Shown here in pieces: positions 8,304 through 17,765 of a stretch of 64,000 bases of DNA. Positions within the stretch are counted from its first letter, which is position 1; each line of letters starts with the position of its first letter. The DNA lies in the NCBI GenBank assembly GCA_025054695.1, contig JANWZI010000002.1, forward strand, positions 44,175 to 108,174, in the 5' to 3' direction. The DNA comes from Myxococcota bacterium (lineage in GTDB: Bacteria > Myxococcota_A > Polyangia > Polyangiales > JANWZI01). A program made the position numbers and the translations under genes. The notes under the pieces are model-generated. The model worked only from the letters and a program-made list of their open reading frames with translations, made no database searches and was not told the DNA's origin.

Positions 8304-10127
8304 TCACGGAGCGTCCGAGCGCAGCCGCCGGGCGAGTTCCTCCAGCCGCTCGTTGGCGTCCTCGTGGCGACCATCGAGGTGCGCCTCGAGCGCCGCCGTC
8401 GCCAGCGCGTCGAGGGACGCGGCGTCGGGCCGGCTCGCCCGCGCGCGATCGAGCAGCGCCCCGATGCGACGGAGCTTGCGCGAGACGAACGCGGCGTCGA
8501 CGCGCAACCGTGCAACGCGCGCCTCGAGCTCCGCGAGCAGCCGCCCGGACCGTTCGACGTCGCCCTGGCCGATCGCGGCTTCGACGTCGTTCATGAGCCG
8601 GCGATCGCCGTCGTCGAGATCGAGCGGCTCGATGCGCCGCCGCCTCAGTCCTTCCCGCACCTCGTGCAGCCGTCGGCTCAGCTCGCGAACGTGCGGCTCG
8701 CGGTCCGCTCCTTCGGTTTCGGTGACGGTGTCGGGTTCCGGAGCCGGTGCCGGCGTCTGCGTCGTCCGCCCGCTTCGCTCCTCGTCCCTCGCGCTCCCTC
8801 GCGTGCCTCGAGCGGGTTGGACGACCAGGCGAAGGCCCTTGCCCGGTCGAGCCGATGCCGCTCCCGCTTCGAGCCTCGGTCCATCGGATCGCTGCGTCGC
8901 TTCGGACGGTCTGGAGAGCTGGGTGGGCGCCGACGTCGCGTGCACCGCGGTGGGCCCCCGCCCTCTCTCCGTCGACGGCGCGGGGACGGGCGTGTTCGGT
9001 TCTTGCGTCGTCGAAGCGATCGGAGGCGACGCTTGCACCGATGGGGCCGCGTTGCCCACGGCGACGCGCCGCTGCAGCCACCATGCGACCGGCAGCAACA
9101 CGCCGGCGAGCGCCACGCCCACGCTCAACCGCCACGTCCATCGCCGCCTCGCGGGACCGCTTCGGGCCTGCTCCACGTGCATCGGTGCCTTCCCGCTGCC
9201 CTCCGCGGGCAAGGGAAACGCCGCCGCGGCGAGTCGCGCGAGCGTTTCGCGTGCCGGTCCCAGTCGCTCCTGGAGCCGGTCGAGCGCCTCGCGCATCGCG
9301 CGCGCGGTCGGCCATCGCTCCTCGGGAAAGCGCCGCAGCGCGCGCTCGAGCACCGGATCGAGCACGGCCGCCTCGGGGACGAGCGCGCCCGCCGGACGCC
9401 ACGGCGGATCCTCGGCCAGACGCAGCAGGGCCGGCTCGTCGTCGGCCTGCAGCCAGCGCGCGCCGGTCGCCAGCTCCCAGAGCACCGCGCCGAGCGCGTA
9501 CAGATCGGTGCGCGCATCGAGCGCCGAGCCGGTGGCCTGTTCCGGAGAAATGTAAGCAAGCTTACCTTTCACGACGCCCGTTCGCGTGCGTCCCGGCCTG
9601 CGCGCCGATCGCGCGATGCCGAAGTCGCCGAGCACGATGCGCCCTTCCCGCGAGACGAGCACGTTGTCGGGCGAGACGTCGCGATGCACGACCTCGAGCC
9701 GCGTCCCGTCCGCGGCGCGTGCTTCGTGGACGTGCTCGAGCGCGCCGAGCAGCGCGCGGCCGATCTCGACCACCACGGGCACCGGCAGCCTTCCGCCTGC
9801 GTGGGCGCAGAGCGCGGCCAGCGTGCCCCCCTGCACCCGTTCGAGCGCCATCCAGGGCTGGCCCTGCTCCTCGCCGTGCTCGAGCACGCGCACGAGTCCC
9901 TCGCCCCGCAGCACGCTCCCGAGCTCGGCCTCGTGGCGCCAGGCGATCGCGACCTCGGGATCAGCACGCAGATGCGGCAGCAGCACCTTGACGACCGCCG
10001 GCGCGAGCCGGCCCTCCTCGTCGTCGGCCTCGAACACCTCGGCCATCCCGCCGACCGCGATGCGCCGTCCCAGTCGCCAGCGGCCGACCCGCGCCCCCTC
10101 GGCGAGCTCACGCCGGACCGAGTCCAT
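8304..10127 (-). CDS. Membrane-anchored Ser/Thr protein kinase (PknB-like)
   Basis: 607 residues. N-terminal kinase domain (about 15-280): Gly-rich loop with GGMAEV (26-31), ATP lysine Lys47 (VVKVLL), catalytic HRDVSPDN (Asp150, Asn155), DFG 168-170 and a [10 protein letters not shown] activation segment (about 189-198), so all catalytic residues are present. A single hydrophobic helix near 350 ([17 protein letters not shown]) is followed by a charged, helical C-terminal region, probably outside the membrane and not a known sensor domain. The ATG at 10127 overlaps the end of the FHA-type sigma-54 activator by 20 bases; the pair is one leftward operon and probably one signalling unit (inference). 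The activation segment is encoded by an unusually AT-rich stretch (9547-9572). Confidence 0.92.
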   Translation of the reverse strand: MDSVRRELAEGARVGRWRLGRRIAVGGMAEVFEADDEEGRLAPAVVKVLLPHLRADPEVAIAWRHEAELGSVLRGEGLVRVLEHGEEQGQPWMALERVQGGTLAALCAHAGGRLPVPVVVEIGRALLGALEHVHEARAADGTRLEVVHRDVSPDNVLVSREGRIVLGDFGIARSARRPGRTRTGVVKGKLAYISPEQATGSALDARTDLYALGAVLWELATGARWLQADDEPALLRLAEDPPWRPAGALVPEAAVLDPVLERALRRFPEERWPTARAMREALDRLQERLGPARETLARLAAAAFPLPAEGSGKAPMHVEQARSGPARRRWTWRLSVGVALAGVLLPVAWWLQRRVAVGNAAPSVQASPPIASTTQEPNTPVPAPSTERGRGPTAVHATSAPTQLSRPSEATQRSDGPRLEAGAASARPGKGLRLVVQPARGTRGSARDEERSGRTTQTPAPAPEPDTVTETEGADREPHVRELSRRLHEVREGLRRRRIEPLDLDDGDRRLMNDVEAAIGQGDVERSGRLLAELEARVARLRVDAAFVSRKLRRIGALLDRARASRPDAASLDALATAALEAHLDGRHEDANERLEELARRLRSDAP

Positions 10128-11460
10128 GCTTGTGCATCAGCCGGTAGCACGTCTGCCGGGACAGGCCCGCGACGCGTGCCGCTTCCGTGATGTTGCCGCC
10201 GTGGGCGTGGAGCAGCCGCTCCAGATAGGCGCGCTCGAAGCGTTCGATCCAGCGCTCCTTGGCCTCGTGATACGGCAGCGAGACGTCCGGCATGGCCCCG
10301 GCGTCCGCAACGCCCGAGCGCGGCTGCCGATCACCCGCACGCAGTTCGGCTGTCGCTACCTCGGGCAGCACGAGCCAGCGCTCGACGAAGTTGCGCAGCT
10401 CACGGACGTTGCCCGGCCAATCGTGCGCCTCGAGCACGCGCAGCACATCGGGGGGCAGTTCCGGGGCCCGCTCCCCGGCGGCCCGCACCGCGAAGTGGCG
10501 TGCGAGGCGCGCGATCTCCTCGCGGCGCTCGCGCAGCGGCGGCAGACGCACCGTGACCACCGCGAGCCGGAAGTAGAGGTCCTGTCGGAACCGCCCCGCG
10601 CGCACTTCCTCTTCGAGGTTGCGGTTCGTGGACGCGACGACGCGCACGTCGACGGGCCGCTCGGCCACCTCCCCGAGCCGCACAACACAACGCTGCTCCA
10701 GGACGCGCAACAGCTTCGGCTGCAATTCGATGGGCAACTCGCCGATCTCGTCGAGCACGAGCGTGCCGCCGTGCGCCGCCTCGAAGCATCCGGCGCGCGC
10801 CTCGGTGGCTCCCGTGAACGCGCCCCGCGCGTGCCCGAAGAGCTGACTTTCGACGAGCGTCGGGCTCGCGGCCCCCGCGTCGAAGACGACGAACGGCCCC
10901 TCGCGGCGCGCCGAACGCTCGTGCAACGCGCGCGCGGCCAGTTCCTTGCCCGTGCCCGACTCGCCGAGCAGCAGCACCGTCGCATCCGAGCGCGCGGCCG
11001 CCTCGAGCATCGCGAACACGGCGCGCATTGCGGGAGAGTGCCCGAGCAGCCCCCCGAAGTTGGTGGCCCGCGACAGCGCGAGCGTGCGCTCTTCGCCGGT
11101 CTGCTCGACGCGCAGCACGCTCTGCCCGACGCGAATCGAAGCGGGCTGACGCAGATGCACCACGCCGACGCGCAGCTCCTCGACGTACGTGCCGTTCGTG
11201 CTGCCCAGGTCGCGCACGCACAATCCCTGCTCGTCGACCACGAGCTGCACGTGTCGCGACGAGACCGCCGGGTCGGACAGGACGAGGTCGCAGCAAGCGT
11301 CCGCGCCCACCGTGAGCGGTACCGGCCCCACCTCCACCGCGCGGCCTGCATCGGGACCTTCGACGACCGTCAGCCGGGCCGGTCGCACGAGCCAGGACGA
11401 CTGGCCTCGGACGTCGGTGAGGATGCGCGTCCCCGGCCCCGCGGTGCGCGGACCGCTCAT
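10108..11460 (-). CDS. FHA-domain sigma-54-dependent transcriptional activator
   Basis: 450 residues. N-terminal FHA domain (about 25-120) with SSRHVQLV and [10 protein letters not shown], which binds phosphothreonine peptides. The central AAA+ domain has Walker A GESGTGKE, the sigma-54-contact loop GAFTGA, Walker B LVLDEIGE and the R-finger region ([11 protein letters not shown]). A C-terminal Fis-type helix-turn-helix follows ([21 protein letters not shown]). It therefore should drive sigma-54 promoters after phospho-dependent interaction. Overlap with the downstream kinase gene (20 bases) makes that kinase the likely partner. Many such FHA-EBPs are known in myxobacteria; the target genes are not visible here. 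Confidence 0.93.
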   Translation of the reverse strand: MSGPRTAGPGTRILTDVRGQSSWLVRPARLTVVEGPDAGRAVEVGPVPLTVGADACCDLVLSDPAVSSRHVQLVVDEQGLCVRDLGSTNGTYVEELRVGVVHLRQPASIRVGQSVLRVEQTGEERTLALSRATNFGGLLGHSPAMRAVFAMLEAAARSDATVLLLGESGTGKELAARALHERSARREGPFVVFDAGAASPTLVESQLFGHARGAFTGATEARAGCFEAAHGGTLVLDEIGELPIELQPKLLRVLEQRCVVRLGEVAERPVDVRVVASTNRNLEEEVRAGRFRQDLYFRLAVVTVRLPPLRERREEIARLARHFAVRAAGERAPELPPDVLRVLEAHDWPGNVRELRNFVERWLVLPEVATAELRAGDRQPRSGVADAGAMPDVSLPYHEAKERWIERFERAYLERLLHAHGGNITEAARVAGLSRQTCYRLMHKHGLGPA

Positions 11461-11535
11461 GCGTACATCCTACCGCGCCGAGCCCGACGCGCATGAACGC
11501 CGCGTTCGCCGCGGGCAACGCACGATACGAAGCGC

Positions 11536-12057
11536 ATGCGCGCGCTCGCACGCCTCGTCGCAGTCGTCGTGGGTTGCACGGTCGCTTCGGCCATGCGCGT
11601 GCAGGCGCAACCCCCCACGCCCCCTCCGACGGTGGCGGACGACGCCCGGCAAGTTGCGTACTGGACGCGCCGTGCGGAAAGCGCCGCGCGCGCCGCGATG
11701 AGCCGTCTCGACGAGGCTCGGACCGCTCGCCGTCCGAGCGCCTCGCGATGCCTCGACGAGGCGATCAGCCGCCTGCACGCCCTGCTCCGCCGGCTCGAGG
11801 CACTGCGTGAGCGGCACGCGCAGGCCGTCGCCCAGGGCGACGAGGCGCAACGGCGTCGGCTCTTCGAGGCAATGCGGTTGGCGAGCCTCGATCTCGGACG
11901 CCTCGAGTGGCACGCGCACCGCTGCACGGACAGCGTGCCCCGAGGCGCCGGCCCGACGCGGGTCGAGGTCGTGGTCGATGGGTACGCGCCCAACGCGGCA
12001 GCCGGCGAGGACACCGACCGATTCGGGGCGAGCGAATCTCCCGACGACCGCTTCTGA
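11536..12057 (+). CDS. Small exported protein, coiled-coil, function unknown
   Basis: 173 residues. The N-terminus is a plausible signal peptide (MRALARLVAVVVGCTVASAMRVQAQ) with cleavage after AQA or VQA. The mature part is mostly Arg/Ala/Glu-rich helix (about 35-125), probably coiled coil, followed by an acidic tail. Divergent from the sigma-54 activator with a 75-base gap, and followed by the L,D-transpeptidase gene in the same direction. No family recognised. Confidence 0.6.
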   Translation: MRALARLVAVVVGCTVASAMRVQAQPPTPPPTVADDARQVAYWTRRAESAARAAMSRLDEARTARRPSASRCLDEAISRLHALLRRLEALRERHAQAVAQGDEAQRRRLFEAMRLASLDLGRLEWHAHRCTDSVPRGAGPTRVEVVVDGYAPNAAAGEDTDRFGASESPDDRF

Positions 12058-12216
12058 TCCGCGCCCGGTCGGTCGATCGACCGGCGTGATGGGCTCGCGC
12101 GACCGACCTCGAGCCGCCACGCGGTTTCGTCTCCGTTGCCGCCGCAACACCGTCGACGCAAGGGGCGAGAGCGAGGCTGCGCGGATCGCGAGGGGATCGA
12201 GGACGAAAAATGGACC

Positions 12217-13947
12217 GTGCACGCTGCGTGTGCGAGGCATCTCGGCGTGCTCCGACGCGCCGGTCGGGTTCTGGTCGCGTGCTGGCTCGCGGCGCCGGGG
12301 TGCGCGCCTGCGCCGACGGAGCGTTCGACCGGGGAGCTGGCGTTTCGGGGCCCGAACGCGGGCAGGGCCGCCGCGCCCGCGCGCGACCGAAGGGCGCCGA
12401 CCGCGAATCGACCGGAACCTCCGCCGGGCGCGGCGCTGCCCACGAGCTCGGCCAGTACGGGGATCCCGAGCGCGGGCGAGGTCCCGGTGGCGGTCGACGG
12501 CGCGCGTGCATCCCAGCCAGCTGCCGTCCCCCCGCCCCCCTCGGAGACGGAACGGCGCGACGACGGCTTCGAGGCGGCGTTCCCGCTGCATGGCGTCGTG
12601 ACGCATTTTCTCGCGCAGGTCTTCGGCGAGCCGGCCGCAGGCGCCCGCGTCGTCGGTTACATGCGGCGGGGCACGCAGTATCGCGCCAGTTTGCCGCGCG
12701 GTCGCAACGGATGCCCCGGAGGCTGGCACGAGGTGCCCGGGGGCGGCTTCGTCTGTCATGGATCGGGCCACCTCGTCGGCCCCGTTCCGCAGACGTTCGA
12801 GCCGTCTCCGGTTCCGCCCGCGCTCGACGATGCGCTTCCCTACGCGTACGCGTACACGGCGCGTGACGGCGTGCCGCAATACTGGCAACTTCCCACGTCC
12901 GCGGACGAACACCAGGTGGCGGCGGTGCTCGCGAGCTGGCCGCAGGTCCCTTCGAGCTCGGGCGTCCCGCCCGACGCGGGCGCCCCCGCAGCCCCGACGA
13001 GCGAGAACGAGAGCACTTCACGCGCCGACGCCGTCGAGGCCCCGCTGCCCCCCGGCAGTCGTCCGGAACCCTCCCAGCCACACGTGCCTGCCGCGACGGA
13101 CGCCGGCGTGCCTGCGCTTCCAGCCATCCTGCGCACGCGGATGCTCCGGGGCTTCTACGTCAGCGTCGACGGCCTCGAGGAAACCGTCGAGGGCCGCCGC
13201 TTCGTGCGCACCGTGCGCGGGGCCTACGTGCGCGAATCGGACCTGCTGCCGAACCGACCCCCCTCGAGTCGGGGCGTACGACTCGGCGGCAGCTGGCAAC
13301 TGCCGATCGCGATCGTCTATCGCACCGGCGCGCGCCGCTACGCGCGCGATCCGGCCCACGGTCGCCTCATCGACCAGGGAACCATCGAGCGACACACCGC
13401 GCTGCGCGTCGCGGACGAGCGCCTCGTCGTCGGCGATCGCGTCTACGTCGCCTCGCCCGAGGGGATCCTGGTGCGCGATGGGGTCGTGCGCCTGATCCGA
13501 CGCATCGGGCGACCGCCCGGTGTGCCTGCGACCGCTCGCTGGATCCACGTGGACCTCTCGGACCAGAGTCTCGTCGCCTACGAAGGCGACGAGCCCGTCT
13601 TCGCCACGCTCGTCTCCAGCGGCAAGGAGGGCTACGCGACCCCCGTCGGGCTGTTTCGAATCCAGTCGAAACACGTCTCGACGACGATGGACGACGAGGC
13701 CGCCCCCGACGGCGCCTATTCCATCGAGGACGTGCCCTGGACGATGTACTTCCACGGCAACTACGCGCTGCACGGCGCGTTCTGGCACTACACGTTCGGC
13801 CGCACCCGTAGCCACGGCTGCGTCAACCTCTCGCCTGCCGACGCCCGCTGGCTGTTCGCCTGGTCCGAGCCCGCCCTGCCGCCTGGCTGGCACGGCGTGT
13901 TCGCCGACCGTCGACGCCCGGGCAGCTTCGTCTACGTGACCGAGTAG
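12217..13947 (+). CDS. L,D-transpeptidase (YkuD domain) with large proline-rich N-terminal region
   Basis: About 576 residues from the GTG at 12217 (GAGGA upstream); in-frame starts at 12136 and 12247 are also possible. A signal-like hydrophobic segment ends in APGCAPAP, so it is probably exported and may be a lipoprotein. A Pro/Ser/Ala-rich linker and an SH3-like region precede the C-terminal YkuD domain. That domain starts near WIHVDLSDQSLVAYEGD and carries the catalytic HGAFWH...RSHGCVNLSP motif with the active-site Cys. Such enzymes form 3-3 cross-links or attach proteins in peptidoglycan. The domain assignment is secure; the specific reaction is not. Confidence 0.85.
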   Translation: MHAACARHLGVLRRAGRVLVACWLAAPGCAPAPTERSTGELAFRGPNAGRAAAPARDRRAPTANRPEPPPGAALPTSSASTGIPSAGEVPVAVDGARASQPAAVPPPPSETERRDDGFEAAFPLHGVVTHFLAQVFGEPAAGARVVGYMRRGTQYRASLPRGRNGCPGGWHEVPGGGFVCHGSGHLVGPVPQTFEPSPVPPALDDALPYAYAYTARDGVPQYWQLPTSADEHQVAAVLASWPQVPSSSGVPPDAGAPAAPTSENESTSRADAVEAPLPPGSRPEPSQPHVPAATDAGVPALPAILRTRMLRGFYVSVDGLEETVEGRRFVRTVRGAYVRESDLLPNRPPSSRGVRLGGSWQLPIAIVYRTGARRYARDPAHGRLIDQGTIERHTALRVADERLVVGDRVYVASPEGILVRDGVVRLIRRIGRPPGVPATARWIHVDLSDQSLVAYEGDEPVFATLVSSGKEGYATPVGLFRIQSKHVSTTMDDEAAPDGAYSIEDVPWTMYFHGNYALHGAFWHYTFGRTRSHGCVNLSPADARWLFAWSEPALPPGWHGVFADRRRPGSFVYVTE

Positions 13948-14008
13948 GGTGTCGCGCGCACGGGCGAGGTGTGCGCCGCGTCCTATTCCGAGCGGACGCC
14001 GGGACCGT

Positions 14009-14063
14009 GACCGAGCCCGAGTTCGAGCTCCAGTCCGAGCGCGAGTCCCAGTTCGAGCCCGAA
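14009..14063 (+). repeat. GAGNCS hexamer array 5
   Basis: Short, decayed array (about 9 hexamers, several with TTCGAG variants) on the plus strand in the 123-base gap before the P-type ATPase homologue; it ends 7 bases before that gene's ATG. Confidence 0.75.
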
Positions 14064-14070
14064 TTCATCG

Positions 14071-16362
14071 ATGTCGGGCGATGTTCTGCGTTCCACGGAG
14101 CTACGGCAGCCACGTCGCCTTGACGCATCGCGTCGGGCCGCCTACGAGCGGCGAAAAGTGGCCGTCGCGCGGCCCAGGCTCGCCACGCGCCCCTGCCCCG
14201 CGTGCGGCAGTGCCGTCGATCCCCTGCGGGCGCCCGTCGCGATCGCCCTTGCCGACGGCATCCGTCTGCTCTGCAGCGAGCGCTGTCGGCGCGACTTCAT
14301 TCTCGGCGTCCGCGCTCACCGCGTGGAGCAGGCGGCGCCGATGCCCGCGACGACGTCCCCGGCGCCCGCGAGCCTGCTCGGGCCGCGTGCGCTGCTGCGA
14401 CGACTGACGCCGCGCGCCTCGGCGGCGGTTCGCCAGCCCCAGGGGCTCGTCCGTGGACGTCCGTCCGAGCTCACTCCTTCGACGTTTCCCACGCCCCCGC
14501 TTGCGCTCGCTCTTTCCGGCCTCTTCGTGGGCTCGTTGCCTGGTCCCGGCGTGCTGGCCTGGCTCGCGTGGATCTGCGCGGTGACGACGGTGTTGCCCTC
14601 GTTGTTCGCCGCGGCGCGCTCGTCGCGTCGAGACGGTCGCAGCTCGCGTCTGGCCGCGCCGATCGGTGCCGCGCTCGTCTGTCTGGGGGCGATACCGGTC
14701 GACCCGAGCGCTCCGCGGGGGCTCGCGGCCCTCGCCGCGCTCGCCGCTGCGTCGGTTCCTCTGCGAGCGTGGCTGGAGACGCGCAGTCAGCTGCCGCTTC
14801 GCCTGGCACTCGGCCGGTTCGAGCAAGGGCTGCCCACGGTCGCACGTCGCGCAGCCGATGGAAACGAGGCCGTGCCGACGACCGAGGTCGGCCGGTTGCG
14901 CACAGGTGACGAGATCGTCGTGCGTGAAGGCGAGACGGTGCCCGCCGACGGGATTGTGCTGGACGGTGAGGCACGCGTCGTGCCGTGGCCGGACGCGAGT
15001 GGCTCGCTGAACCGACGCCCGGGCGATCCGATGGTCGCGGGCGCTCGGCTCGTCGATGGATGGGTGCGACTGCTGGTCTCGCGCACGGCGGAGTCTCGCG
15101 CGCTCGCGCTGCGAACGCGCCTCGAGGCCGAGATGCGACGGGGAGAGCCTGGTGGCATGGGGCGCCTGTTGACGCGCGTGTCGGTCCTCTTCGGGGCGGT
15201 GGGGACGACCGTCTGCGCCATCGCCGCGTCCTGGCACGTCGGCCTGGACGGTGGCCTGCTGACCGCCGGAGCGCTCACGCTCTCGCTTCCCTGGCGCGCG
15301 CTACGTGCGGCGAGCGACGGTCCGCGCACCGCGGCCTTCGCCGGGGGCGCGCGTCGCGGGATCTTGTTCGGCACCGCGCAGGTTCTGGACCTCGCCGGCC
15401 GCACGGCAACCGTGGTCCTCTCGGCGCGTGGCGCCATCACCGACGGCGAACCGCACGTCGTGGACGTCGTTCCGGTGGGCGACGAAGACGCGGCTCGAAT
15501 CGTGGCGATTGCGGCGGGGGCCGAGGCGGCTGCGGAAGCCCACCCCATCGGTCGAGCCATTCGCCGATACGCGAGCCGTCTGCGATGCACGCCCGTGGAA
15601 ATGCGGCGATCGGTCGCGCTCCCCGGTCGCGGGGTGGTGGCGTGGACCGCCTCGGGAGAGCCCGTCCTCGTCGGCAATCGGCGCCTGCTCCTCGACGAGG
15701 GCGTCGCGGTCGCGCGTGCCGAAGACGCGGCCACGCAGGCGGAACGACGGGGCCACCCCTACGTGTTCGTCGCGGTCGGCGGGCGCGTGCGGGCCGTCAT
15801 CGTGCTCGAAGAGTCCACGCGCCCGGGGGGGCGTGCCGCGGTGCAACGTCTCAACGACATGCGCCTCGAGGTCGTGATGCTGTCAGGGGATCATCGAGCG
15901 ACGGCCGAGTCGCTGGCACGCGCGCTCGACGTTTCTCATGTGCGCGCGGAGGTCGTGCCCGAGGAGCGTGCTGCCGAGATTCGGCGACTGCGGGAGGCCG
16001 GTGCCGTCGTGGCATGCATCGGTCGCCCCGGCTCGGACGACGCGATGCTCGACGCGGCCGACGTTCCGGTCGCGCTGGGCATGGCCGGGGCACAGGGAAC
16101 CGAGCGTGCGATTGCGCTCGTCTCCGACGACCTGCGGGATGCGGTCGCGGCCCTTTGGATCGCACGCGCGACGCGCCTCGAGGTGCTACGCGGGATCGGC
16201 GTGTCGTGCGGCGCGACCGCGCTCGCCTTCGCGCTCCTCGCCGCGGGGGCGTGGTCGGTGCCCCTGGCCGCCGTCGCCGGCCTGGCCGCCGACGGGTACG
16301 TTCTGCCGACCGGGGCGCGCTTGCTGGAGCGAATCGAGCGGCGCTGGCCGGCCAGGAGCTGA
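14071..16362 (+). CDS. P1B-type ATPase homologue lacking catalytic motifs (probable pseudoenzyme)
   Basis: 763 residues with the layout of a heavy-metal P1B ATPase. A TRASH/YHS-like metal site is at 41-77 (CPxC and, 25 residues on, CSxxC). Two pairs of helices precede an actuator region (GDEIVVREGETVPADGIVLDGEA), and one pair flanks where the CPC motif should be. The P/N region keeps AHPIGRAI (His491-Pro492) and VVMLSGDHRA, and two final helices follow. Key residues are missing: the DKTGT phosphorylation motif reads SARGA (451-455), the CPC is SLPW (405-408), TGE in the actuator is replaced (about 309-315), and GDGxND reads GRPGSDD. The frame is intact and GC use is normal, so it is not a decaying pseudogene. 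It cannot form the aspartyl phosphate and may act as a metal sensor, regulator or binding partner (inference). argH starts 5 bases after its stop. Confidence 0.85.
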   Translation: MSGDVLRSTELRQPRRLDASRRAAYERRKVAVARPRLATRPCPACGSAVDPLRAPVAIALADGIRLLCSERCRRDFILGVRAHRVEQAAPMPATTSPAPASLLGPRALLRRLTPRASAAVRQPQGLVRGRPSELTPSTFPTPPLALALSGLFVGSLPGPGVLAWLAWICAVTTVLPSLFAAARSSRRDGRSSRLAAPIGAALVCLGAIPVDPSAPRGLAALAALAAASVPLRAWLETRSQLPLRLALGRFEQGLPTVARRAADGNEAVPTTEVGRLRTGDEIVVREGETVPADGIVLDGEARVVPWPDASGSLNRRPGDPMVAGARLVDGWVRLLVSRTAESRALALRTRLEAEMRRGEPGGMGRLLTRVSVLFGAVGTTVCAIAASWHVGLDGGLLTAGALTLSLPWRALRAASDGPRTAAFAGGARRGILFGTAQVLDLAGRTATVVLSARGAITDGEPHVVDVVPVGDEDAARIVAIAAGAEAAAEAHPIGRAIRRYASRLRCTPVEMRRSVALPGRGVVAWTASGEPVLVGNRRLLLDEGVAVARAEDAATQAERRGHPYVFVAVGGRVRAVIVLEESTRPGGRAAVQRLNDMRLEVVMLSGDHRATAESLARALDVSHVRAEVVPEERAAEIRRLREAGAVVACIGRPGSDDAMLDAADVPVALGMAGAQGTERAIALVSDDLRDAVAALWIARATRLEVLRGIGVSCGATALAFALLAAGAWSVPLAAVAGLAADGYVLPTGARLLERIERRWPARS

Positions 16363-16367
16363 ACGCG

Positions 16368-17765
16368 ATGGGCGCACAACCGACGTGGGGAGGACGTTTC
16401 GCCGAGGAGCCGGACGCCCGGGCCGCGCGTTTCACCGCGAGCGTCGACGTCGACCGACGTCTCGGCCCGCAGGACGTCGCCGGCTCGATCGCGCACGTGC
16501 GCATGCTGGCGGCGCGCGGCATCCTGCCATCCGACGAGGCTTCCGTCCTGGTGGCGGCGCTCGAGCGAATTGCGCGAGAGATCGAGGAAGGCCGCTTTGC
16601 GTGGGATCCGTCGCGCGAGGACGTGCACATGAACGTCGAGGCGCGTCTGGCGCAGCTCGTCGGTTCCGACCTCGCGGGCAAGCTGCACACCGCGCGCAGC
16701 CGCAACGATCAGGTGGCCACCGATCTGCGCCTGTGGACCCGCGAGGCGTGCGCGGGCACCGCGCGCCGCATCGACGCGCTGCTGTCCGTGCTGCACGCGC
16801 GGGCGACGGAAACGGTCGACATACTGCTGCCCGGGTACACGCATCTGCAGCGGGCGCAGCCCGTCCGCCTCGCCCACCATCTGCTGGCGTGGGCCGAGAT
16901 GCTCGAGCGCGATCGGGGGCGCCTGCGCGACGCCGCACGGCGCATGAACGAGTGCCCGCTCGGCTCCGGCGCGCTCGCCGGTACCGGCTTTCCGCTCGAC
17001 CGCGACGCGACGGCGCAAGCGCTCGGCTTCGACCGACCCACGGCCAACAGCCTGGACGCGGTGGCCGACCGCGATTTTGCCGTCGAGGCGGTCGCCGCGC
17101 TCGCCTGCCTCGCGGTGCACCTGTCACGCGTCGCCGAGGAGCTCGTGCTGTGGAGCAGCCGCGAGTTCGGCTTCCTCCGCCTCGCGGACGCGTGGTGCAC
17201 CGGCTCGTCGATGATGCCGCAGAAGCGCAACCCCGACGTGGCCGAGCTGGTGCGCGGCAAGTGCGGTCGCGTCGTGGGCGACCTCGTCGCGCTGCTCGTC
17301 CTGCTCAAGGGTCTGCCGCTCGCTTACAACCGCGACCTGCAGGAGGACAAGCCGCCGCTGTTCGACGCCTTCGACACCGTCGATGCGTGCCTCGAGGTCC
17401 TCGCCGGCGCGATGGAGACCGCCCACTTCGACGCCGAACGCATGCATGCCGCTCTGGCCGAGGGCCACCTCGAGGCGACCGATCTGGCCGACTGGCTCGC
17501 AGGTCGCGGCGTTCCCTTCCGACAGGCGCACCACGTGGTCGGACGCCTGGTCGCGCGCGCCGAGGCCGAGGGCCGCCGCCTGGCCGAGCTGCCACTCGAG
17601 ACCCTGCGTGCCGAGCACCCTGCGTTCGACGCGACCGTGTACGACGCGCTTCGCCCCGAGGCGCTCGTCGAGCGTCGCGATGGCTTCGGTGGACCGTCGC
17701 GGCGCCGCGTGCTCGAGGCCCTGGACGCCCTGGGCCGTCGCCTGGCGAGCCGCGATTGGCCATGA
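16368..17765 (+). CDS. argH: Argininosuccinate lyase
   Basis: 465 residues from the ATG at 16368 (GGAG 9 bases upstream), full family length. Cleaves argininosuccinate to arginine and fumarate, the last step of arginine synthesis. Seen: WGGRFAEEPD at the start, TARSRNDQVATDLRLW, PGYTHLQRAQPVRLAHHLLA and the signature GSSMMPQKRNPD with the catalytic serine loop. It follows the P-type ATPase homologue by 5 bases and overlaps lysA by 4 bases (ATGA), so the three genes are probably one transcript. Confidence 0.97.
   Translation: MGAQPTWGGRFAEEPDARAARFTASVDVDRRLGPQDVAGSIAHVRMLAARGILPSDEASVLVAALERIAREIEEGRFAWDPSREDVHMNVEARLAQLVGSDLAGKLHTARSRNDQVATDLRLWTREACAGTARRIDALLSVLHARATETVDILLPGYTHLQRAQPVRLAHHLLAWAEMLERDRGRLRDAARRMNECPLGSGALAGTGFPLDRDATAQALGFDRPTANSLDAVADRDFAVEAVAALACLAVHLSRVAEELVLWSSREFGFLRLADAWCTGSSMMPQKRNPDVAELVRGKCGRVVGDLVALLVLLKGLPLAYNRDLQEDKPPLFDAFDTVDACLEVLAGAMETAHFDAERMHAALAEGHLEATDLADWLAGRGVPFRQAHHVVGRLVARAEAEGRRLAELPLETLRAEHPAFDATVYDALRPEALVERRDGFGGPSRRRVLEALDALGRRLASRDWP

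Noticed and set aside
14071..16362. Pseudogene status for the P-type ATPase homologue
   Set aside because: The frame is intact over 763 codons with normal third-position GC and good helices; losses are confined to catalytic motifs.
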